From JAHJDS01 sp964569795 (GTDB taxonomy: Bacteria; Desulfobacterota; Desulfarculia; Desulfarculales; JAHJDS01): a stretch of DNA of 43,817 nucleotides. The notes beneath the pieces were generated by a model. It ran no database searches. It was not told the DNA's origin and saw only the letters and a list, made by a program, of their open reading frames with translations. Below, piece after piece: positions 34,426 to 43,781 of the stretch. The DNA is taken from positions 1 to 43,817 of the forward strand of contig CAZMVB010000034.1 in assembly GCA_964569795.1 (NCBI GenBank), written 5' to 3'. The position numbers and the translations under genes were made by a program. Numbering within the stretch: position 1 is the stretch's first letter; each line of letters starts with the position of its first letter.

Positions 34426-35067
34426 ATGAAACTCGACCGCAGGTTCGCAATTTGTATTCTGGCCGGATTGTTCCTGACCCTGGTGCCGGTCGTTGCCCTG
34501 GCCGGCGGCCTGGACTCTGCCCGGGCCGGCGAGGCGGCCCAGAGAAGAGGCGACAATCAGACGGCGATCCAGTGGTTCACCCGGGCGATCCAGTCCCAGG
34601 AGCTGTCGCCCAAAGACCTGTCCCGCACCTATTACAACCGGGGCCTGGCCCACCGGCGCCTGAACCAACTCCAGATGGCCGTGGCCGATTATTCCGAGGC
34701 CGTTCGCATCGATCCCTCCAATTCCGACGCCTTCAACAACCGGGCGTTCGTTTATCTGAAGCTCAAGCAATTTCAGGCGGCCGCCCGTGACGCCGCGCGG
34801 GCGATCACGATCAATCCCAATAAGACCAACTACTATGTCAACCGCGCCCTGGCCTTTCGGGAGATGGGCCAGTTACAAAAGGCCCTGGCCGACATAAACC
34901 AGGCCATCAGGCTCGATCCCGCCCGGGCCGTGTCCTACTACACCCGGAGCATCATCTATCGAAGGATGGGCAACAAGGCCCAGGCCGGGGCCGACATGGC
35001 CAGGTACCTGCAAATGCGGAGACGTCAGTCCTCGGGCCAAGCCTCGGGGAGCACCTCGGGGAAATAG
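34426..35067 (+). CDS. Exported TPR protein
   Basis: The 213-residue protein has a Sec signal peptide (about 1-26, ending ALAG) and about four tetratricopeptide repeats (for example TYYNRGLAHRRLNQLQMAVA, AFNNRAFVYLKLKQFQAAA, YYVNRALAFREMGQLQKAL). A Ser/Gly-rich tail follows. It is a periplasmic protein-binding scaffold of unknown partner. GGAGGAGG precedes ATG 34426, which also starts the signal peptide; the longer in-frame extension upstream lacks a ribosome-binding site. It is divergent from the NapC/HAO operon. Confidence 0.85.
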   Translation: MKLDRRFAICILAGLFLTLVPVVALAGGLDSARAGEAAQRRGDNQTAIQWFTRAIQSQELSPKDLSRTYYNRGLAHRRLNQLQMAVADYSEAVRIDPSNSDAFNNRAFVYLKLKQFQAAARDAARAITINPNKTNYYVNRALAFREMGQLQKALADINQAIRLDPARAVSYYTRSIIYRRMGNKAQAGADMARYLQMRRRQSSGQASGSTSGK

Positions 35068-35188
35068 AGGGATTTCCGCGAGAGACGAAGCGGTCGGGCG
35101 CCCCATTTCCGGCTGGCGTCATGACCAGTCATCTGGTAGGCTAGGTGCGTTCAGCGCCGGCCGGCAGCCGGTGGAACGAGGAGGGGAC

Positions 35189-35764
35189 ATGCCGCCCGCG
35201 GCCCGATCCGAGGCCAAACCGTCGAGACCGGAACCCGGCGACACCGCCCTGGTGATCATCGACGTCCAGGACAAGCTGATGGGGGTCATGGGCCGGCGCG
35301 GGGATATGACCGCGGGGTTGATCAAGCTGTGTCACCTGGCCCAAACCTTTGACCTGCCGCTGATCCTGACCGAGCAGTATTCCAAGTGGCTGGGCCCGAC
35401 CGTGCCCGAGATCAAGGAGGTCCTGCCGAGTTATGCGCCCATCGAGAAGCTGGACTTTGATTGCGGCGCGGTCGATCATTTCAACCGGGCCCTGGCCGAG
35501 ACCGGCCCGAAACACGTCATCCTGACCGGGGTCGAGTCCCACGTCTGCGTGCTCCAGACCGCCCAGACCCTGGCGGCCCGGGGCTACCAGGTGTACGTCC
35601 CCCGGGACGCGGTGGATTCGCGGACCGAGGACAACTGGCGCGTCGGCCTCGACCTGATGAAAGAGGCCGGCGCGACGATCACCTCGGCCGAAACAGTCAT
35701 CTTCCAGATGCTCAAGCGGGCCGGCACCAATGAATTCAAGACCATGATGAAGGTCGTCAAATAG
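35189..35764 (+). CDS. Isochorismatase-like cysteine hydrolase
   Basis: This 191-residue hydrolase of the isochorismatase/nicotinamidase fold has the catalytic triad visible as Asp25 (VIIDVQD), Lys87 (PIEKLDF) and Cys120 (GVESHVCVLQT). It hydrolyses an amide or vinyl-ether small molecule in the cytoplasm; the substrate is unknown. ATG 35189 follows GAGGAGGGG. The acyl-CoA synthetase gene starts 28 bases downstream, so both may act in one pathway. Confidence 0.9.
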   Translation: MPPAARSEAKPSRPEPGDTALVIIDVQDKLMGVMGRRGDMTAGLIKLCHLAQTFDLPLILTEQYSKWLGPTVPEIKEVLPSYAPIEKLDFDCGAVDHFNRALAETGPKHVILTGVESHVCVLQTAQTLAARGYQVYVPRDAVDSRTEDNWRVGLDLMKEAGATITSAETVIFQMLKRAGTNEFKTMMKVVK

Positions 35765-35792
35765 TCCCCCCTCAACCCGGGAAGGAGTCGGC

Positions 35793-37541
<1,749 letters not shown>

Positions 37542-37884
37542 CCCGGGCCGCCTGACCGGTCGGGCGGGGCCTGGCCCCGCTCGAACAGATAAGTTAATTA
37601 TATAGATGCGTTATATGTGGTGAGTCCGCCCCTTTCTTTCCATTTAATAAGGGACACGTTCCCGAGCCACGCGCACGCCATCAACTCCTGGCATGGCGGG
37701 GCACGAACAAGGCTCGTCGGCACCGGTCCCGGGCGACCTCATGTCCCTGTTTTCGGCGGCCCTGGAGGGTCGCGGCGAGCACTATTGATTCATGGTGGTG
37801 AAGGTATAGCTCCTGGGACGGGTCCTGTTATTCCATGACCAGATAGCTATGGTATTAAAATAACACTAATAAACAAAAAAGGGC
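37542..37884. other. Non-coding gap between the acyl-CoA ligase and an AT-rich orphan pair
   Basis: The gap runs to 37958. I see a 7-bp hairpin at 37564-37580, AT-rich patches at 37588-37620 and 37840-37880, and no supportable gene. This is the border where GC content falls toward the orphan genes. Confidence 0.5.
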
Positions 37885-37916
37885 TTGACAAATCGCATGG
37901 CATGGAGCTTTAGATT
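37885..37916 (+). promoter_or_regulatory. Weak candidate promoter of the orphan lipoprotein
   Basis: A perfect TTGACA at 37885 is followed by TAGATT after 20 bases, longer than the ideal spacing. It is the best candidate ahead of the gene. Confidence 0.3.
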
Positions 37917-37958
37917 ATACACTGATAGTAAAATGAAATTTGCGGAAGGGGTAGGGAG

Positions 37959-38894
37959 ATGACCGCGTTGATGAAGCGCCTGAGTTTCCGTTACCTGGCC
38001 CTGGCTGTGGTCGTCTGCCTGGCCGCCGGCTGCGCTCCCAAGGTTCCTACGGGCAAGTTTGACCTTCTGGCGCAATCGACCCAGAAGATACTGAAAGGCA
38101 CTACGGAAACGTACACTCGGATTGAGAAATTACAGCAGCGTTTTTATGCCTCTGCGGCAGCATTTACAAATAAGGGTTTTAACAAAACAGATCCATTACA
38201 ACCAAACATGTTTTTGCCTTCATCTGGTGAGGATCTTAGACCAAGACTCCGCCTTCGCGAGGCGGCTTTGGCAAAACTGGTCGATTATGTTTTGCTGCTC
38301 CAGGCCTTGGCCAAACGCGATTTTGCAGGAGAGGTTGACAAGGCCATGGATAAGTTCGCTACCGGCTGGAATTCAATGTGGACTTTACTCAGCGGTGCTG
38401 GTGCCGCAATACCTGGTGCACAGGTTATTAATATAATACCCAATATAGCAAAAATTATAGTGCGGGCTCGAGTCAATCACATGCGACTCCAAGCACTGAA
38501 AGACGTCATGGACCAAGCCTACCCGGCAATTAGGAGACTTGCTCAACTAATTCCAGTTGATAATAAAGACAGTTTTTTACTTGATGTGACTAGAATGACG
38601 AACAGGATCGTGGCTCATAAGAAATGGCTACGGCCTCGTGAGAGGGGCACGCAAGCTCGGGTTTCAATAGATAGCCAAATTGCCCAGGTATTTTTAGAAA
38701 AAGATGAGATAGAGAAAGCTTTGAAAAAATTGAATAAGGCTATAGCCCAGATACCAGCCACACACCAGGAGATTCGAAAGGCATTGAATGAACAGCCTCT
38801 AGAACAAGTTAAACAACCCTGTGAACCTTCAGCCCTGCAAATACTCGTGGAGGACGTAAAGCCGATCGACAAATTTTATCGCGACCTCAAATAG
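37959..38894 (+). CDS. Orphan lipoprotein, mostly helical
   Basis: The 311-residue protein has a lipoprotein signal (VVCLAAGC, Cys near 25). The mature part is long and helical, with a Gly/Ala/Ile-rich hydrophobic stretch (about 147-170; LLSGAGAAIPGAQVINIIPN) that could insert in or bind membrane, then a charged heptad-like C-terminus. I do not recognise it. GGGGTAGGGAG precedes the ATG. From about residue 40 on, base composition becomes much more AT-rich than in neighbouring genes, while the signal sequence is GC-rich. The next gene follows 25 bases later with its own ribosome-binding site. Confidence 0.7.
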   Translation: MTALMKRLSFRYLALAVVVCLAAGCAPKVPTGKFDLLAQSTQKILKGTTETYTRIEKLQQRFYASAAAFTNKGFNKTDPLQPNMFLPSSGEDLRPRLRLREAALAKLVDYVLLLQALAKRDFAGEVDKAMDKFATGWNSMWTLLSGAGAAIPGAQVINIIPNIAKIIVRARVNHMRLQALKDVMDQAYPAIRRLAQLIPVDNKDSFLLDVTRMTNRIVAHKKWLRPRERGTQARVSIDSQIAQVFLEKDEIEKALKKLNKAIAQIPATHQEIRKALNEQPLEQVKQPCEPSALQILVEDVKPIDKFYRDLK

Positions 38895-38919
38895 CTGTAG
38901 CATCCATAGGGAGGAAGCC

Positions 38920-39258
38920 ATGGCAAAGGAACTGGCGGACAGAATAACTGAACTGGAAGGATTGATAAGCAAGACACAAGAAATTAGTGGAGGTAAAGAC
39001 ACCCTTGATTTGATAGAATTACAGGATGAGCTGACAAAGTGCAGGCTGAAAGCAACTAACATTGAACTCGATAAAAATGCGGCAGAATACGTGGCCGCAA
39101 TGCAGTCCCTTAACGAGGCAATTGCTATGATCAAGAAAGTAAATGAAAAAATAGAAGAAATTACAACAGGCATCAACACATGTAATAACGCAATCGAGGT
39201 AGTAAATGTTGCTCTCCAGGCAGTTCCGCCTAAACCAAGCACAACAGCTAAAACGTAA
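38920..39258 (+). CDS. Small coiled-coil protein, unknown function
   Basis: The 112-residue soluble protein is almost wholly alpha-helical with heptad character (ADRITELEGLISKTQE; EAIAMIKKVNEKIEEITT) and two Cys residues. It has no signal peptide, so it is probably cytoplasmic. GGGAGGAAG precedes the ATG. It shares the low GC of the lipoprotein 25 bases upstream, and the two probably form one unit. Family and role unknown. Confidence 0.65.
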   Translation: MAKELADRITELEGLISKTQEISGGKDTLDLIELQDELTKCRLKATNIELDKNAAEYVAAMQSLNEAIAMIKKVNEKIEEITTGINTCNNAIEVVNVALQAVPPKPSTTAKT

Positions 39259-39443
39259 GGCAGGAGCATGCCGTAGGGCGACTTCAGTGCACCAAGTTCG
39301 GGAAACGAGCCTCGCCGCCACCAAGGCGTTCGTTCGGGGCCCAGAAGGCCGGACCGCTGCAGGTCTACCCCGCGAATGACAGTGCCCCCTGGCACATGCC
39401 GCAGTAGAAGTTTCAATAGCAACTGTTAATAATATATATAATA
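39259..39443. other. Unassigned GC-rich block in an AT-rich neighbourhood
   Basis: From about 39260 to 39410 the sequence returns to GC-rich composition without any supportable gene, ribosome-binding site or terminator. It may be a remnant of another element. Confidence 0.35.
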
Positions 39444-39482
39444 GACAAGTTATTTTTGATCGCCATGCGTTTTTGACTTGTC
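39444..39482. promoter_or_regulatory. Inverted repeat upstream of lexA, possible operator
   Basis: GACAAGT (39444-39450) and ACTTGTC (39476-39482) form perfect 7-bp arms separated by 25 bases. The right arm overlaps the candidate -35 of lexA. It does not fit the LexA boxes I know, so its use as an SOS operator is speculative. Confidence 0.35.
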
Positions 39483-39506
39483 GGGAGATCAAATGTTTTC
39501 TATAAT
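39478..39506 (+). promoter_or_regulatory. Candidate lexA promoter
   Basis: TTGTCG and a perfect TATAAT are separated by 17 bases; the start near 39513 leaves a leader of about 100 bases. Confidence 0.5.
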
Positions 39507-39615
39507 TGGCCTTGTCACTCAGAGAATCAAAACGGGCGGCTCCGCGGTTAGAACCATCAAAAGACAGGCACGCGGCACAACCGCTGGAACTGCAAGGAAA
39601 AAAACGAGGCCGAAC

Positions 39616-40230
39616 ATGACCATCACCCATCGCCAGCAACAGGTCCTGAACTTCATCGCCCGCTTCCAGGCCAGGGAGGGCTTTCCGCCCAGCGTCCGCG
39701 AGATCTGCGCCCACCTGGGCCTGCAATCGCCGGGCAGCCTGATCAAGCACCTCCGGGCCTTGGAAGGGGAGGGGCTTCTCAGCCGCAACCCGGGCAAGAA
39801 ACGGGCCTGGAAGCTGACCCGGCCCCTCAGGCCCGGGACCTTGCCCCTCATCGGCCAGATCGCCGCCGGCACGCCCATCCTGGCCGCCGAGAACCGGGAG
39901 GACGAGATCCCGGTCGATCCCTGGCTGTTCGGTGACGAGGACAGCTTTGCCCTCCGGGTCAAGGGTGACTCGATGATCGAGGCCCAGATCAAAGACGGCG
40001 ACCTGGCCGTGATCCGGCCCCAGGAGGAGGCGGTCAACGGCAGCATCGTCGCCGTGCTGGTCGAGGGGCTCGAGACCGAGGCCAGCCTCAAGACCATCCG
40101 CCGCGGCCCGGGCCGGCTGGAACTCATCTCGGCCAACGCCGCCTACGCCCCGCTGGTCTTCGAGGGCGAGGACGTGGGCCGGGTCAAGGTCCTGGGCCGG
40201 CTGGTGGGGCTCATTAGAGTCGGCTCTTAA
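39616..40230 (+). CDS. lexA: LexA repressor
   Basis: This 204-residue SOS repressor has an N-terminal winged helix (HRQQQVLNFIARF, PPSVREICAHLGL, then RALEGEGLL). The self-cleavage site is Ala84-Gly85 (IAAG), with catalytic Ser119 (KGDSMIEAQ) and Lys159 (EASLKTI); RecA-stimulated autocleavage is therefore expected. ATG 39616 follows GAGG and matches the standard LexA N-terminus; in-frame sequence further up (to 39478) is leader. The dnaE2-like gene lies 297 bases downstream on the same strand, the usual target of LexA in many bacteria. Confidence 0.95.
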   Translation: MTITHRQQQVLNFIARFQAREGFPPSVREICAHLGLQSPGSLIKHLRALEGEGLLSRNPGKKRAWKLTRPLRPGTLPLIGQIAAGTPILAAENREDEIPVDPWLFGDEDSFALRVKGDSMIEAQIKDGDLAVIRPQEEAVNGSIVAVLVEGLETEASLKTIRRGPGRLELISANAAYAPLVFEGEDVGRVKVLGRLVGLIRVGS

Positions 40231-40252
40231 TAACAGTCAGGGACTCCGGCCA

Positions 40253-40282
40253 GGCCGCCCCTTCACCTGACAAGGGGCGGCC
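40253..40282. repeat. Perfect hairpin after lexA
   Basis: GGCCGCCCCTT and AAGGGGCGGCC form an 11-bp stem with an 8-base loop. Only TT follows, so termination would be inefficient. A second GC-rich hairpin (about 40310-40337) comes next. Confidence 0.6.
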
Positions 40283-40455
40283 TTGGCCGCTCCTGAATCG
40301 GTGGTTCTGTCCGCCCGCCCCTTGAAAGGGAGGGCGGCCGGAGGGGACCGGTCCGGCAACCGGTGACGGGTGAGCTTGGATCGGGAGAGCCTTTTTTTCG
40401 ACAACTATTGAGTCAACGCCGAACAGGGGACCGTTTTTGACGAGTTCAGGCGGCC

Positions 40456-40495
40456 GGGCCGGACCGCTCTCCAAAAAAGCGGGCCGGTCCGGCCC
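40456..40495. repeat. Inverted repeat just upstream of the dnaE2-like gene
   Basis: GGGCCGGACC and GGTCCGGCCC are perfect 10-bp arms 20 bases apart; the loop contains an A-tract. It ends 32 bases before the start codon and could be an attenuator, operator or RNA structure. Confidence 0.5.
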
Positions 40496-40527
40496 TCGGT
40501 CGCGAAACATCAATCAGGACTTGATCC

Positions 40528-43158
40528 TTGGACCGCTTCGTTCATCTCGAGGCGCAGAGCGCCTTTTCCTTCTTGTGGGGGACGTTCACCCCCGAGACCC
40601 TGGTGCAGGCCGTCCGGGCCCGGGGCCAGCGGGCCGTGGCCCTGACCGACGACGGCCTGTTCGGCCTGGTCCGGTTCTACCGGGCGGCGACCGCCGCCGG
40701 GATTCAGCCCATCGTCGGGGCGAGGGTCGAGGCCGGCGGCGGGGAGGGCGGCCTGGAGATCGTCTCGCCCCTGACCCTCCTGGCCACGGATTTCGCGGCC
40801 TACGCCCGTTTGTGCCGGATCCTGTCCGTACCCCGCACGGCCCAGGGGTTCGGCCCGGCCTCGGTCCGGCCGCCGGTGACCCTCGATGACGTCAAGCCCA
40901 ACACGGCCGGGCTGATCTGTCTGTGCGGCGGGCATGGCTCGGCCATCGAGACTTTTTTGTCTCAGGGACGTCATGAGGCCGCCCGGCGGTGGCTGGCCCT
41001 GTGGCGGGACGTCTTCCGGGACCACGGCCGGCTGTTCGTGGTCCTTCAAAATCACGGCTCGCCTGGCGAGGCCGAGGTCAGGGACGCCTCGTTCGAGCTG
41101 GCCGCGGAGCTGGGTCTGCCCGTGGCGGCCACGGCCGGGGTGACCTTTCTTTCGCCCGAGGATTACGACCTGCATAAAATCCTGGTCGAGATCCAGCGGG
41201 TCCATCACCACCGGGCCATCGACCCCCTGCCTCACGACGGGTTTTACCTGAAATCCGGCCAAGACATGGCCCGGCTGATCCCCTATCCCGAGGCCCTGGC
41301 CAACACCGCGCTGATCGCCCGGGCCTGCGAGTCGTTCGATCTGCCCCTCGGGCGACTCCATCCGCCGTCCGTCAGGGAGCCGGCCGAGGCCTGGCGCCGC
41401 CTGTCCAAGATGTGCGCCCGGAACCTGGCCCGGCGCTACCGCCCGATCAGGCTGGAGTACCTCCGGCGCCTGGAGCGCGAACTGCGCGCCATTCGGGGGA
41501 GGGAGCTGTCCGATTTTTTCCTCCTGGTCGAGGAGGTGGTCGATTTCGCCCGGCGCCAGGGCATCCGGCACACGGTCCGCGGCTCGGCCGCCGGGAGCCT
41601 GGTGGTCCATCTCCTGCTGGGCGGGGTGGACCCGGTGGCCCGCGGTCTGTTGTTCGAGCGGTTCATCAACGACGGCCGGCGGGACATGCCCGACGTGGAC
41701 GTGGACTTCGACTCCGAGCGCCGGGACGAGGTCCTGCGGCACGTCATGGGAAAATTCCCGGGACAGTCGGCCATGGTCTGCACCATTCACCAATTCCGGG
41801 TTCGCTCCTCGGTCCGGCTGGGGGCCCGGGCCCTGGGTTATTCGCTCGGTGAAATCTCGCGGCTGTCCGAGTGCCTGCCCATCTCGCTCCGGGGCCGGCG
41901 TCTTCTGGATGCCCTGGACAACCTGCCCGAACTGCGGGACGCCCCCATCAGGCGGGAGACCCGGCTGGTCGAGCTGGCCTCCCGGCTGGCCGGACTGCCG
42001 TTCCAGTGTTCGGTCCACCTGGGCGGGGTGATCGTCACCCCGGGGGATATCAACGCCTTCACGCCCCTGTGGACCTCGCCCCAGGATTTGCCGGTGGGCC
42101 AGCTCGACAAGGACGACGTGGACGCCCTGGGCCTGCTCAAGCTGGATCTGCTGGGCCTGCGGATGCATACCGCCCTGGAGGGGGCGGCCGAGGTGCTCCG
42201 GGGCCGGGGGATCGATCTCGACCTGGACCGGCTGCCCCTGGACGATGGGCGGACCTTTCACCTGCTGCAGAGCACGGACACCCTGGGGGTGTTTCAGGTA
42301 GAAAGCCCGGGCCAGCGCAATCTCATCGGCCGGCTCCGGCCCCGGCACTTTGACGACCTGGTGTCCGAGATCTCGCTGTTTCGGCCCGGTCCGGTCGAGG
42401 GCCACATGGTTGACGTCTATGTCAGGCGGCGCAACGGGGCCGAGCCGGTCAAATACCTTCACCCCGACCTGGAGCCGATCCTGGGCGAGACCTACGGCGT
42501 GATCCTGTTTCAGGAGCACGTCCTGATGATCGTCCACGCCATTGCCGGGCTGTCTTACGGCCAGGCCGACGCCTTTCGGCGGGCCATGACCCGGGATCGC
42601 AAGAAGAGCGGCGGCATGATCGAACTCAAGGAGCGATTCATGGCCGGGGCCGTGGCCCGGGGTTACGACCCCTGGGTGGCGGACGAAATTTTTTCTCAGG
42701 TGGCCTCGTTTGCGGCCTATGGTTTTTGCAAGGCCCACGCCGCCTCGTTCGCCCACATCACCTATCAGAGCGCCTGGCTCAAGGCCCATTTCCCCCAGGC
42801 CTTTTACCTGGGCCTGCTCAATGCCGGTCACGTCGGGTCTTATCCGGCCTCGGTGATCCTGTCCGAGGCCCGGCGAAGCGGGATACCGGTTCAGGGTCCG
42901 CACGTCAATCACAGCACCGGCCAATACGAGCCCGAGGGTAACGGGATCCGGGTGCCGCTGGTGGTGGTCCACGGCGTGGGCCCGGCGATTACCGGCCGGA
43001 TCGTGTCCGAGCGCGAGGCTCGGGGGCGCTTTTCGAGCCTGGACGATTTCGAGGAACGGGTCCGCTTGCCGGCCCGGGTGATGGCCGTCCTGGACATGGC
43101 GGGTGCGCTTCGGGGTCTGGGGGCGGGTGATCTGTTCGGGACCGACCGGGCGGCTTGA
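40528..43158 (+). CDS. dnaE2: DnaE2-like DNA polymerase III alpha subunit, short form
   Basis: This 876-residue C-family polymerase has an N-terminal PHP domain in the DnaE2 style (FVHLEAQSAFSFLWGTFTPE) with the HxH metal motif missing. The palm carries PDVDVDFDSE with catalytic Asp389 and Asp391, and the third acidic site lies in KLDLLGLR. FQEHVL and AYGFCKAHAASFAHITY follow, then the helix-hairpin-helix region. It stops at GALRGLGAGDLFG, before the OB-fold and tail, so it is shorter than the usual ~1050 residues. Proximity to lexA supports an SOS translesion role. The start is TTG at 40528, 8 bases after AGGA. No imuA or imuB is present in the window. Confidence 0.9.
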   Translation: MDRFVHLEAQSAFSFLWGTFTPETLVQAVRARGQRAVALTDDGLFGLVRFYRAATAAGIQPIVGARVEAGGGEGGLEIVSPLTLLATDFAAYARLCRILSVPRTAQGFGPASVRPPVTLDDVKPNTAGLICLCGGHGSAIETFLSQGRHEAARRWLALWRDVFRDHGRLFVVLQNHGSPGEAEVRDASFELAAELGLPVAATAGVTFLSPEDYDLHKILVEIQRVHHHRAIDPLPHDGFYLKSGQDMARLIPYPEALANTALIARACESFDLPLGRLHPPSVREPAEAWRRLSKMCARNLARRYRPIRLEYLRRLERELRAIRGRELSDFFLLVEEVVDFARRQGIRHTVRGSAAGSLVVHLLLGGVDPVARGLLFERFINDGRRDMPDVDVDFDSERRDEVLRHVMGKFPGQSAMVCTIHQFRVRSSVRLGARALGYSLGEISRLSECLPISLRGRRLLDALDNLPELRDAPIRRETRLVELASRLAGLPFQCSVHLGGVIVTPGDINAFTPLWTSPQDLPVGQLDKDDVDALGLLKLDLLGLRMHTALEGAAEVLRGRGIDLDLDRLPLDDGRTFHLLQSTDTLGVFQVESPGQRNLIGRLRPRHFDDLVSEISLFRPGPVEGHMVDVYVRRRNGAEPVKYLHPDLEPILGETYGVILFQEHVLMIVHAIAGLSYGQADAFRRAMTRDRKKSGGMIELKERFMAGAVARGYDPWVADEIFSQVASFAAYGFCKAHAASFAHITYQSAWLKAHFPQAFYLGLLNAGHVGSYPASVILSEARRSGIPVQGPHVNHSTGQYEPEGNGIRVPLVVVHGVGPAITGRIVSEREARGRFSSLDDFEERVRLPARVMAVLDMAGALRGLGAGDLFGTDRAA

Positions 43159-43331
43159 AGGCGTTAGGAGGAGGTGATGACCGAAACCGGTAACACCGCA
43201 GCGGCCGACGTAGTGGCCGCGGCGAGCGCGGATGACTTGGTTTCGCCGGCACCAACGGTCATCGCGAAGCAAAAGCGGCCACTGCCGCTTCGGGAAAGAC
43301 CGGGCGGCGTGAAGGAGTCAGGTGATGACCG
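43144..43331 (+). repeat. Imperfect direct repeat around the dnaE2 stop
   Basis: About 43144-43183 and 43298-43331 share GACCGGGCGGC, TGAAGG and GGTGATGACCG in the same order, with a 6-base difference in length. The first copy includes the dnaE2 stop codon. The sequence between them has further inverted segments (GCGGCC/GGCCGC; AAGCGG/CCGCTT; ATGACCG/CGGTCAT). Confidence 0.6.
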
Positions 43332-43344
43332 GGATTGGGAATAA
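43177..43344 (+). CDS. Possible small ORF, 55 codons, after dnaE2
   Basis: An ATG with a very strong GGAGGAGG 3 bases upstream opens a 55-codon frame (begins MTETGNTAAADVVAAAS, ends DDRDWE). It lies 18 bases after dnaE2 inside the direct repeat. The product is Ala-rich then basic, with no recognisable family. It could be a short coupled gene or just repeat sequence with a ribosome-binding-like motif. Confidence 0.3.
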   Translation: MTETGNTAAADVVAAASADDLVSPAPTVIAKQKRPLPLRERPGGVKESGDDRDWE

Positions 43345-43377
43345 GGGGATTATTTGTCGGAGCGTGTCTTGTGGGTT

Positions 43378-43416
43378 CCCTCTCCCCGTCCGGGGAGAGG
43401 GACAGGGTGAGGGGTG
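43378..43416 (+). repeat. Palindromic intergenic repeat, copy 1
   Basis: CCCTCTCCCC and GGGGAGAGGG (10-bp arms, 4-base loop) are followed by ACAGGGTGAGGGGTG. The GAGGGG at its end also serves as the Shine-Dalgarno sequence of the next gene. Confidence 0.85.
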
Positions 43417-43417
43417 A

Positions 43418-43747
43418 ATGCGCCGCCCAGCTAGAAAGTTGAGAAAACGGCAAACCGAGGCCGAGCGTCGGTTGTGGCAAAGACTCCGTAACCGTCGGTT
43501 GGGCGGATACAAGTTCCGACGGCAGCATCCGATCGGCCGGTTCATTGTCGACTTCGGGTGTTTAGAAAAAAGACTGGTGGTCGAAGTTGATGGCGGTCAG
43601 CACTCGTGGCGTGTCGAGGACGATGCCCTGCGGACTTCAAAACTGGAGGCCTCGGGATTCATGGCGTTGCGTTTTTGGAACAACGACGTTCTCGGACGGA
43701 TGGACGAAATCTTGGGGGCCATTCACGCGAAATTGGAGGAGAGATGA
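43418..43747 (+). CDS. DUF559-family endonuclease-like protein
   Basis: This 109-residue protein of the DUF559 group is related in fold to Vsr and other PD-(D/E)XK nucleases. It has ARKLRKRQTEAERRLWQRLR, YKFRRQHPIGRFIVDF (catalytic Asp region), then VVEVDGGQH with Glu and Asp, and FWNNDVL near the end. The biological role is unknown. The ATG uses a ribosome-binding sequence provided by the upstream palindromic repeat, and a second repeat copy in inverted orientation follows the gene. This is a common arrangement for this family and suggests a mobile or repeat-associated unit. Confidence 0.9.
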   Translation: MRRPARKLRKRQTEAERRLWQRLRNRRLGGYKFRRQHPIGRFIVDFGCLEKRLVVEVDGGQHSWRVEDDALRTSKLEASGFMALRFWNNDVLGRMDEILGAIHAKLEER

Positions 43748-43781
43748 CGCGGCCGGTTCATTGGATAAGGGGACGAGGCTT

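Noticed and set aside
37564..37580. GC-rich hairpin after the acyl-CoA ligase as a terminator
   Set aside because: A 7-bp stem with a 3-base loop is present but no T-tract follows on either strand.
37617..37838. 73-codon frame in the gap before the orphan lipoprotein
   Set aside because: It has no ribosome-binding site, Gly/Pro/Arg-rich random-looking product and no promoter at fitting distance.
40440..40450. GTTCAGG upstream of dnaE2 as a Myxococcus-type LexA box
   Set aside because: Only the 3' half matches; the other half does not, and GTTCAGG occurs elsewhere in the window by chance.
40510..43272. Very long open frame (920 codons) on the minus strand opposite dnaE2
   Set aside because: It is a third-position GC shadow: Gly/Pro/Gln/His-rich translation without domains, while the plus-strand frame has all polymerase motifs.
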